Assembly: GCA_028872685.1 (NCBI GenBank)
Contig: JAPKEI010000172.1
Span: forward strand, 1 to 6,169
Length of the DNA: 6,169 bases
DNA from: Verrucomicrobiota bacterium
GTDB lineage: Bacteria > Verrucomicrobiota > Verrucomicrobiia > Limisphaerales > UBA1100
Direction of reading: 5' to 3'
This document shows, piece by piece, positions 1 through 5,354 of this stretch (the stretch's first letter is position 1; the number at the start of each line of letters is the position of its first letter). Under the pieces are notes generated by a model. That model was not told the origin of the DNA. It searched no databases and saw only the letters and a list, made by a program, of their open reading frames with translations. The translations under genes were made by a program, and so were the position numbers.

Positions 1-666
1 GGTCGGAGTCAGGCAGGGTTTTTTCCGCTAGCAGATTTGGCGGAGAAATACGGGTTTCTTTACTGCTTTCCCAGCGGGTTAGACCGCAGTTGGAATGCAA
101 CAAACGCCTGTTGTGATTTTACAGGAAAAAACGATGATTCGACTTACCTGCGCAGCTTGATCCTCTGGGCGCAGAAAGAATACAGCATTGATAAGAAGAA
201 AGTTTATGTGACGGGTTTATCCAATGGCGGGTTTATGAGCTATCGGATGGCACAGGATCATGCAGATCTGATTACCGCGATTGTTCCTTTTGCCGGGGTA
301 GGTTTTAAAAATTGGCCAAAGCAGCCGAAAAACCCGTTGAGCGTGTTGCATATTCATGGAACGAAAGACAGCACGATCAAGTGGAAAGGTGGTAGTATAA
401 TTGCTCGTGCCTACCCCTCTGCGGAAGAGAATTTTGAGAATTGGCGCCGGTTCAACAAATGTGACAAGGCCGTGGACGCCAGTAAAGAGAAGGTTGATTT
501 GGCAAGGCGGGTATCCGGAAAAGAGACGACCATAACGCGCTTTACCAATAAGGATGGTACTGTAACCACTGAGCTTTGGAAGGTGACCGGGGGTGGCCAT
601 GTGACCCCACCTACTTCTGAAGCGCGTGAACGCATTATCAAGTGGATGTTTGCACAGTCGAAGTAG
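1..666 (+). CDS. Secreted LpqC/PHB-depolymerase-like esterase, 5'-truncated
   Basis: This is the C-terminal part of an alpha/beta-hydrolase esterase of the LpqC / poly(3-hydroxybutyrate) depolymerase / feruloyl esterase type; these enzymes cleave ester bonds outside the cytoplasm. The frame is open from base 1 with no stop, so the start and any signal peptide lie left of the window; the TTG at 37 is not a credible start. Counting from base 1, a full triad is visible: nucleophile Ser74 in GLSNGG (220-222), Asp123 in HIHGTKD (367-369) and His200 in GGGHVTPP (598-600). The WNATNACCDF stretch near residues 31-40 matches the WNAxxCC signature of the family. The 221 residues present compare with roughly 300 for whole members. 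It converges on the sulfatase gene with a 13-nt gap. Family assignment is firm; the substrate (polyester, acetylated or feruloylated glycan) cannot be told. Confidence 0.9.
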   Translation, partial: GRSQAGFFPLADLAEKYGFLYCFPSGLDRSWNATNACCDFTGKNDDSTYLRSLILWAQKEYSIDKKKVYVTGLSNGGFMSYRMAQDHADLITAIVPFAGVGFKNWPKQPKNPLSVLHIHGTKDSTIKWKGGSIIARAYPSAEENFENWRRFNKCDKAVDASKEKVDLARRVSGKETTITRFTNKDGTVTTELWKVTGGGHVTPPTSEARERIIKWMFAQSK

Positions 667-679
667 TGTCTTTTTAAAT

Positions 680-2014
680 TTACTTTGTGTTATTAACCGC
701 CCAGTCGTCGTGAAGTTTTTTTAGGCGTTGGGTAATGTCTGGGTGGTTCGCTGCCAGATTTTTCATCTCGCTCACGCTTTCCTTTAAATTCACGAGGAAG
801 AGCTTATCTTTTGCCGTTAAGGGTGCCTTGTTGCTAGTGTCTTGCGGGTTTCCGATTAGTTTCCAGTCACCCTGACGTACTGCCCAGCGCGGCTGTCGTC
901 CACGTCCTGTCTGCCAATGCAACACATCGTGTGGTGTCTTGGCTTTATTATTTTTGATTACACCCACAATGCTTTTGCCGTCGATATCCTTTTGTAACAG
1001 CTTGGACCCTGTAAGCTCGGCAATGGTTGGTAGCCAATCGCAGCCATGGGCAACCTGATCTCGCACGGCACCTTCTGGTAAACTCCCCGGCCAGCTGATG
1101 ATTGCAGGTACACGTAAGCCTCCTTCAAACATGGAAAATTTTGCCCCGCGATATGGGCCTGAACTTCCACCTCCAAAATGAGCGCGTTCCTCGTGGCTAT
1201 GGCCATGATCGCTCTGGAAAATAATGATCGTATTCTTACGCAGTCCAAGCCGATCCACCGTGCCAACCAGTTGGCCTATAGCCTCGTCCTGCGTGGATAG
1301 AAACGCGGCGTAAAGATTGCGGGGGTAGGGGAGGTGTTTGTAATGCTTAAGCCATTTTGCATATCCTTGATATGGGTAATGTGGTGTGTTCAAGGCAAAA
1401 TACATGAAGAAGGGCTTGTCTTTGTTTTGTTGGATGAATTCCCCGGCTTCCTTAGCCATGAGTTCGGGAAAGAATTTACCGTCCTCAAAAATTTCTTCAC
1501 CGTTACGCCAGAGATCATGCCGATTAGGGCCCTGCCAATAGAAGAAATGGGAGTAATTGTCGATACAGCCACCCATGTGTCCGAAGGAATAATCAAAGCC
1601 CTGATTGTTAGGCATAGTCTCGGGAGTATAACCCAGATGCCACTTGCCAATGTGGGCTGTTTTATAACCACCTGCTTTCATGGTCTCAGCGATCGTGACT
1701 TCACTGGCGGCTAGGCCGGCTTTACCTTTAGTGGAGCCGGCATTGCCCGGCATGCCCGCGCGCACCGGATAACGGCCTGTTAAAAGTCCGGCCCGTGAAG
1801 GGGAGCATACCGGCGCTGACGCATAAAATTGCGTAAAACGCACCCCGCGCTTAGCCAGCCCATCCATATGCGGCGTGACAAGGTCTTTCGAGCCGTAGCA
1901 ATTCAAGTCTACGGATCCCTGATCATCAGTATAAATAATGATGACATTCGGTTTGCGATCGGCGGCAGTAAGAGAAAGTGCGCAGAGGATTAGAATAAAC
2001 AAAGTGATTCGCAT
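680..2014 (-). CDS. Secreted sulfatase (S1 / arylsulfatase A family)
   Basis: A 444-residue type I sulfatase, which hydrolyses sulfate esters. Residues 1-18 form a signal peptide (short basic start, LFILILCALSL core, cleavage near TAA), so it acts in the periplasm or outside. Metal-binding Asp30-Asp31 lie in YTDDQG. Cys70 in CSPSRAGLLTGR is the residue converted to formylglycine, so a formylglycine-generating or anSME-type enzyme must be encoded elsewhere. GKWHLG (123-128) supplies Lys124 and His126, NTPHYP holds His212, QSDHGH (267-272) supplies Asp269 and His270, and Lys292 sits in RGAKFSMFEGG. All expected active-site residues are present. The C-terminal subdomain (about 370-444) has the usual RWAVRQGDWKLI start. 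The ATG at 2014 gives the signal peptide directly and has no Shine-Dalgarno. The upstream terminator at 2080-2050 separates it from rpsT, so it is its own transcription unit. Substrate is unknown; a sulfated polysaccharide is likely. Confidence 0.96.
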   Translation of the reverse strand: MRITLFILILCALSLTAADRKPNVIIIYTDDQGSVDLNCYGSKDLVTPHMDGLAKRGVRFTQFYASAPVCSPSRAGLLTGRYPVRAGMPGNAGSTKGKAGLAASEVTIAETMKAGGYKTAHIGKWHLGYTPETMPNNQGFDYSFGHMGGCIDNYSHFFYWQGPNRHDLWRNGEEIFEDGKFFPELMAKEAGEFIQQNKDKPFFMYFALNTPHYPYQGYAKWLKHYKHLPYPRNLYAAFLSTQDEAIGQLVGTVDRLGLRKNTIIIFQSDHGHSHEERAHFGGGSSGPYRGAKFSMFEGGLRVPAIISWPGSLPEGAVRDQVAHGCDWLPTIAELTGSKLLQKDIDGKSIVGVIKNNKAKTPHDVLHWQTGRGRQPRWAVRQGDWKLIGNPQDTSNKAPLTAKDKLFLVNLKESVSEMKNLAANHPDITQRLKKLHDDWAVNNTK

Positions 2015-2020
2015 AAACGA

Positions 2021-2026
2021 ATTCTA
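2021..2026 (-). promoter_or_regulatory. Candidate -10 box of the sulfatase gene
   Basis: On the minus strand the hexamer TAGAAT matches five of six bases of TATAAT and is followed by exactly 6 nt (TCGTTT) before the ATG. Transcription would begin at or next to the start codon, giving a leaderless mRNA. No convincing -35 hexamer is seen 16-18 nt upstream, where the sequence runs into the T-tract of the rpsT terminator. The same spacing recurs at the CIA30 and SGNH genes. Confidence 0.45.
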
Positions 2027-2049
2027 TCACGCCACAGAATATGGACGAT

Positions 2050-2080
2050 AAAAAAACGCCCGACTGTTCATCGGGCGTTT
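2050..2080 (-). terminator. Rho-independent terminator after rpsT
   Basis: A perfect 10-bp stem (AAACGCCCGA at 2054-2063 pairs with TCGGGCGTTT at 2071-2080) encloses a 7-nt loop. Read on the minus strand, the stem runs into seven consecutive T residues (2056-2050). It lies 23 nt past the rpsT stop codon and ends the cysS-tmk-rpsT transcripts before the sulfatase gene. Confidence 0.93.
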
Positions 2081-2103
2081 GAAGATTTTATTTCGCTAAC
2101 CGG

Positions 2104-2427
2104 TTATGCGGTCTTCAGTGCGGCCACGCTTTTACTGAGGCGGCTTTTGCGGCGGGAGGCGGTGCGTTTGTGCATTATGCCTACCTTCGCGGCTTTGTCT
2201 AACGCGCTCTGCAATTTCTGTAGCGTCTCGGTCGCTTTAGCCTGATCGCCGGTGGCGGTTACTTGCCGTAGCGTGCGGTTGAGATTGGAGATGTTCTCTT
2301 TCACACGCACATTGTGCTCTGATTTGCGGGCAGTTTTGCGTGAGAGATAATCGCGCCGCCAAGCGAGCTTCTCTTCGGGTTTGAGGTCTGCGACCTTCTT
2401 GATTTTAATGTTAACCTTATTAGCCAT
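2104..2427 (-). CDS. rpsT: 30S ribosomal protein S20
   Basis: Small basic protein of 107 residues that binds 16S rRNA in the 30S subunit. The C-terminal half is diagnostic: LQSALDKAAKVGIMHKRTAS (72-91) followed by RRKSRLSK (92-99) is the classic S20 ending, and residues 44-70 resemble the helical middle of the family. The N-terminus is unusual: after MANK comes a segment (about 5-22, VNIKIKKVADLKPEEKLA) that does not look like the standard SAxKRxRQ start, and the protein is about 20 residues longer than the typical 85-90. No internal Met precedes residue 85, so the ATG at 2427 is the only sensible start. No Shine-Dalgarno is visible (CTCCCTTTTCGT precedes the ATG). It is last in the cysS-tmk-rpsT cluster and is followed by a strong terminator. 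Confidence 0.95.
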   Translation of the reverse strand: MANKVNIKIKKVADLKPEEKLAWRRDYLSRKTARKSEHNVRVKENISNLNRTLRQVTATGDQAKATETLQKLQSALDKAAKVGIMHKRTASRRKSRLSKSVAALKTA

Positions 2428-2443
2428 ACGAAAAGGGAGCGGG

Positions 2444-2471
2444 AAATTAGCCGAACCAGCGGGAATGTCAA
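2444..2471 (-). promoter_or_regulatory. Candidate internal promoter for rpsT
   Basis: Between the tmk stop and the rpsT start, the minus strand has a perfect TTGACA (2471-2466), a 16-nt spacer and TAATTT (2449-2444), which matches three of six -10 positions. The start of transcription would fall roughly 8-10 nt before the rpsT ATG. The -35 box is strong and the -10 weak, so this is a candidate only, but it would let rpsT be expressed apart from cysS-tmk. Confidence 0.35.
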
Positions 2472-2479
2472 CGGCTTTC

Positions 2480-3100
2480 TCAACTATTCAGCGCGCTGGA
2501 AACGGCGGTCCGAATGTCTGCTTGCACGGTATTGAGCGGCCGATCGGCGTTGATGGCGTGGATGCGATCCGGCTCGGACTGCGCCAAAGCCGCATAACCG
2601 GCCTCAACTCGCTCGAAAAACTCACGATTTGCAGATTCAAACCGGTCGGTGCCCCGTCGATTAGCGCGCCGTTTTTCGCTGATTTTAATGGGGATTTGCA
2701 GCAAAATCGTCAAATCCGGCCGTGTTTCGCCCACGGCAAAGTCGATGATCGACTGCACTTGCGCGGCATCCAGCCCACGCCCCGCACCCTGATAAACCGT
2801 GGTGGAATCATAAAAGCGATCGCACAAAACCACCTCGCCTGCCGCCAACGCGGGGCGGATGACCTCCCGCACAAGCTGCGCGCGGCTGGCGTTCATCAGC
2901 AAAAGCTCGGCCTCGGCGGTGAGATTTTTCGGGCCGTGCTTGAGTAATTTGCGAATCTGTTCGCCACTTTCCGTGCCGCCCGGCTCGCGCACCACGCGCA
3001 CGGTGTGCCCCTCCGCTTGCAGCCGCTCGGTGAGCTTGTGGATGTGCGTTGACTTGCCGCAGCCTTCGGTACCTTCGAATGTGATGAAAATACCGGCCAT
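2480..3100 (-). CDS. tmk: Thymidylate (dTMP) kinase
   Basis: Cytoplasmic kinase of 206 residues, close to the family norm, that phosphorylates dTMP to dTDP with ATP for dTTP synthesis. The P-loop GTEGCGKST is at 10-18, the substrate-binding REPGGT at 38-43, and CDRFYDSTTVYQGAGRGLD (93-111) carries the DRF/Y signature and dTMP-binding residues. The LID (about 142-155, EKRRANRRGTDRFE) holds four arginines while the P-loop lacks one, which is the bacterial type II (E. coli-like) arrangement. One oddity: the strand before the LID reads LLQIP (133-137), where many homologues have an LD-x-P-like segment, so Gln135 replaces the usual Asp. The ATG lies 2 nt past the cysS stop codon, so the two are almost surely co-transcribed and perhaps translationally coupled. 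Annotation is secure. Confidence 0.97.
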   Translation of the reverse strand: MAGIFITFEGTEGCGKSTHIHKLTERLQAEGHTVRVVREPGGTESGEQIRKLLKHGPKNLTAEAELLLMNASRAQLVREVIRPALAAGEVVLCDRFYDSTTVYQGAGRGLDAAQVQSIIDFAVGETRPDLTILLQIPIKISEKRRANRRGTDRFESANREFFERVEAGYAALAQSEPDRIHAINADRPLNTVQADIRTAVSSALNS

Positions 3101-3102
3101 GA

Positions 3103-4509
3103 TTAACCACGTTTCAACCGCGCACCCTTCGGGGTGTCTTCAATCGTCCATCCTTCCTTCGCCAACTCATCCCGAATCGCATCCGCGCGGGCAAAGTCTT
3201 TTGCCTTACGCGCTTCGGCGCGTTCTTCGAGCAGTGCGGTGAGTTCCACGGGTGCTTCTTCTTCGGCTTTGCCCACACCCAGGACGGTATCGATGCGTTC
3301 CCACGCGGCCAACTCGGCGGCGGCCGTTGCGGCGTCCATTTGGTTTTCGGCAAGTCGGCGGTTGCAATCGCGCACCCAATCGAAAACCACGCCCCACGCG
3401 CTGGAGACGTTGAGGTCGTCGTCGAGCGCAGCAGTGAATTTTTCAATGACTTCACTGGCGGCATCGGCAGTGGCATCGCCGGCGGCTGCTTTGACGTCGC
3501 GGAGCTTGGCAACGCATTCATCGATACGTGCCATGGCGGTGCGTGCGCCGTCGAGGCCGGCCATAGTGAAATTGAATGTCTCGCGATAGTGGGCACTAAT
3601 CATGAGTTGGCGCACTTCACGGCCGTCATAGCCTTTTTCAATGAGATCGCGCAGCGTGAAAAAGTTACCGAGGCTTTTGCTCATCTTTTTGCCTTCCACC
3701 AAAAGATGCGCGCCGTGGAGCCAATATTTTACGAAGGGTTTTCCCGTCGCGCCTTCGCTCTGGGCGATTTCGTCTTCGTGATGCGGGAAGGCGAGGTCCT
3801 CGCCGCCGAGATGCAAATCGAAACTCGTGCCGAGTATTTTCATACTCATCGCGCTGCACTCGATGTGCCAACCGGGCCGACCTTCGCCCCACGGGCTGGG
3901 CCAGTACACTTCGCCATCCTCCTCCACGCGTGCCTTCCACAGCGCGAAGTCGGCGACGGATTCCTTTTCGTATTCGTCATCACTCACGCGTTCGCCCTGG
4001 CGCATCTCCTCGAAATTGAGTTTCACCAGCCTCCCGTATTGGCAACCACAACCCTGATAATTTTCGATGGAAAAATAAATCGATTGATCTGCCGCTTGAT
4101 ACGCAATCCCGCGCTCCATAAGCTTGCCGATGATCTCGATCATCTCCGGAATATGATCTGTCGCCTTTGGGATGTGGTGGGCGTCAGTGCAGTTTAGCAC
4201 CTTGAGGTCGGCAAAAAACGCGTCCTCATATTTCGCCGTGTACTCCGCCAGCGTGGTGTTTTGCTCACGCACGCGCCGGATAATTTTGTCCTCCACATCG
4301 GTGATGTTCATCACGTGGTTGACGTCATACCCACGGAACTCGAGGTAACGCCGCACGAGATCGGCAAAGACAAAGGTGCGAAAATTACCGATATGCGCGA
4401 AGTCGTGCACCGTGGGCCCACAGCAATACATCCCCACCGAGCCATCGGGATTCAATGGCTCAAACGGCTCTACTTTCCGGGAAAGCGTATTGTGCAAGTG
4501 CAACGGCAT
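3103..4509 (-). CDS. cysS: Cysteinyl-tRNA synthetase
   Basis: Class I aminoacyl-tRNA synthetase that charges tRNA-Cys with cysteine; 468 residues, against 461 in E. coli. The HIGH-type motif is HIGN (39-42) inside CGPTVHDFAHIGN, and KMSKS is at 275-279. The four zinc ligands that recognise the cysteine thiol are all in place: Cys30, Cys218 (GWHIECSAMS), His243 and Glu247 (FPHHEDE). The DALR-type helical domain begins around 310, and the C-terminal anticodon-binding part ends with a typical FARADAIRDELAKEGW (about 440-455). A CGCQYG stretch at 154-159 puts two extra cysteines near the usual YG(K/R)L segment; they are probably not functional. It is the first gene of the cysS-tmk-rpsT cluster. 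No strong Shine-Dalgarno precedes the ATG at 4509, and no clear promoter is seen in the 130-nt upstream region on this strand. Confidence 0.98.
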   Translation of the reverse strand: MPLHLHNTLSRKVEPFEPLNPDGSVGMYCCGPTVHDFAHIGNFRTFVFADLVRRYLEFRGYDVNHVMNITDVEDKIIRRVREQNTTLAEYTAKYEDAFFADLKVLNCTDAHHIPKATDHIPEMIEIIGKLMERGIAYQAADQSIYFSIENYQGCGCQYGRLVKLNFEEMRQGERVSDDEYEKESVADFALWKARVEEDGEVYWPSPWGEGRPGWHIECSAMSMKILGTSFDLHLGGEDLAFPHHEDEIAQSEGATGKPFVKYWLHGAHLLVEGKKMSKSLGNFFTLRDLIEKGYDGREVRQLMISAHYRETFNFTMAGLDGARTAMARIDECVAKLRDVKAAAGDATADAASEVIEKFTAALDDDLNVSSAWGVVFDWVRDCNRRLAENQMDAATAAAELAAWERIDTVLGVGKAEEEAPVELTALLEERAEARKAKDFARADAIRDELAKEGWTIEDTPKGARLKRG

Positions 4510-4567
4510 GCGTGCGGGAACCTAGCGGGGCTGGGAGAAAAGCAAAAGAGAAAACAGGAAGCGTGGG

Positions 4568-4582
4568 GTGAAATGGTTTCAC
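4568..4582. repeat. Short inverted repeat, possible operator
   Basis: GTGAAA and TTTCAC form a perfect 6-bp inverted repeat around a 3-nt centre (TGG). It lies 22 nt upstream of the -35 box of the CIA30 promoter and 58 nt upstream of the cysS start, in the only divergent region of the window. The position suits a regulator site, but 6-bp arms occur by chance and no regulator gene is nearby. Confidence 0.25.
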
Positions 4583-4604
4583 TGGTAAAAGTGCGTTCAG
4601 TCAT

Positions 4605-4633
4605 TTGCCCTGCTCATAGAGATAGTGTATAAT
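4605..4633 (+). promoter_or_regulatory. Sigma70-type promoter of the CIA30 gene
   Basis: TTGCCC (4605-4610, four of six -35 consensus bases), a 17-nt spacer and a perfect TATAAT (4628-4633). This is the best promoter in the window. The expected start of transcription, about 7 nt past the -10 box, coincides with the ATG at 4640. The box also lies inside the reading frame that would begin with the GTG at 4625, which rules that start out. Confidence 0.75.
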
Positions 4634-4639
4634 TGTTCC

Positions 4640-5251
4640 ATGAAAAAATGTTTATTACAGTCTGCTTTAAAAGGAATCATGTTGTGGGTCATGCCCTTGC
4701 TCTTTATTTCTCACGTTGTCGGAGCTGATAAGAAGCTGAAAACAGCGGGTGAAATGCTCTTTGATTTCAGTGGAGACAAGGTTGGAGAGCAGTGGGTCAC
4801 GGTGAATGACAACGTCATGGGCGGTCGTTCAAAAGGCGGCTTCTCCTTCAAAAAAGGGAAACTGATTTTCTCAGGGGCAACAAATACCAACGGGGGTGGG
4901 TTTTCATCTATCCGCACGAAACAGTCCGATCTTAATCTTGAGGATAAAGAAGGAGTGATTATCCGGTTTAAAGGAGATGGTCGCACCTATAAGTTTGATG
5001 TGCGTATGGGGCGAAGCTCCGTAGCTCACCGGGCAGAATTCAAGACTGATAAGGATTCCAAGGGTTGGCAGATAGCAAAAATCCCCTTTTCGGCTATGTC
5101 TGCCACTTGGCGTGGCTCGCGACTGGATAGGCAACGTTATGGACTCGATAAGTCTAAGATTCAAAGCATGGGCTTCATGATCTATGACAAAAAGGACGGC
5201 CCTTTCCAGCTACGGGTGGATTCGATAAAGACCTATTCGAAAGGTGAATAA
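4640..5251 (+). CDS. Exported CIA30-domain protein
   Basis: A 203-residue protein with an N-terminal signal peptide (MKKC start, IMLWVMPLLFI core, cleavage after VGA at about residue 29) and one CIA30 domain (NADH:ubiquinone oxidoreductase intermediate-associated protein 30, PF08547) over about 40-199. Diagnostic stretches are WVTVNDNVMGGRSKGGF (52-68), NTNGGGFSSIR (82-92), FKGDGRTYKFDVR (110-122) and GPFQLRVDSI (187-196). In mitochondria CIA30 is a complex I assembly factor; secreted bacterial versions have a beta-sandwich, carbohydrate-binding-like fold and no settled role. The frame is open from a GTG at 4625, but that codon lies in the promoter. The ATG at 4640 gives the best signal peptide. 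The ATG at 4679 has an AAAAGGA just upstream and remains possible. The gene diverges from cysS. Domain call is firm, function unknown. Confidence 0.9.
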   Translation: MKKCLLQSALKGIMLWVMPLLFISHVVGADKKLKTAGEMLFDFSGDKVGEQWVTVNDNVMGGRSKGGFSFKKGKLIFSGATNTNGGGFSSIRTKQSDLNLEDKEGVIIRFKGDGRTYKFDVRMGRSSVAHRAEFKTDKDSKGWQIAKIPFSAMSATWRGSRLDRQRYGLDKSKIQSMGFMIYDKKDGPFQLRVDSIKTYSKGE

Positions 5252-5342
5252 TAAACGAACCTTGAGCCTGACGATTAAAAGTCATCCCTTTTTCATAAGT
5301 ACTTTCTGTTAATTTAAACATCGGGCTGGCGCTTCTTTTCTG

Positions 5343-5348
5343 TAGACT
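5343..5348 (+). promoter_or_regulatory. Candidate -10 box of the SGNH hydrolase gene
   Basis: TAGACT matches four of six bases of TATAAT and ends exactly 6 nt before the ATG at 5355, the same geometry as the other two exported-protein genes. No credible -35 box is visible (ATCGGG at the 17-nt spacing). On its own the site would be weak; the repeated spacing is what supports it. The rest of the 103-nt gap after the CIA30 gene is AT-rich and shows no GC-rich terminator hairpin, so read-through from that gene is also possible. Confidence 0.35.
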
Positions 5349-5354
5349 TCGGGC

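Noticed and set aside
37..39. TTG as the start of the left-edge esterase
   Set aside because: The frame is open to base 1, the protein is shorter than the family, and a secreted esterase should have an upstream signal peptide; the gene is simply cut.
667..679. Bidirectional terminator between the esterase and the sulfatase
   Set aside because: The 13-nt gap has a T-run but no GC-rich hairpin in or near it.
2381..2947. 188-codon + strand open frame opposite tmk and the start of rpsT
   Set aside because: It runs across the antisense of two secure genes and shows no domain or ribosome binding site.
1696..3462. Exact 16-bp repeat (TGACTTCACTGGCGGC) at 1696-1711 and 3447-3462
   Set aside because: Both copies lie in the same reading phase on the minus strand and encode AASEV in the sulfatase and in CysRS; it looks like a chance match of a short peptide with the same codons.
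3340..4197. Long + strand open frame (285 codons) opposite cysS
   Set aside because: It lies wholly antisense to cysS, which has every catalytic and zinc-binding residue; the frame is a by-product of codon use there and its translation resembles no family I know.
4625..4639. GTG start giving five extra residues to the CIA30 protein
   Set aside because: These codons overlap the TATAAT box, and the signal peptide fits the ATG at 4640 better.
4510..4639. T-box or other leader riboswitch upstream of cysS
   Set aside because: I found no T-box sequence, specifier-type stem or terminator/antiterminator pair; T-boxes are also largely confined to Firmicutes and some other groups.
5252..5354. Small gene or RNA in the CIA30-SGNH gap
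   Set aside because: The stretch is AT-rich with only a tiny AAGTACTT palindrome and no open frame with a start signal.
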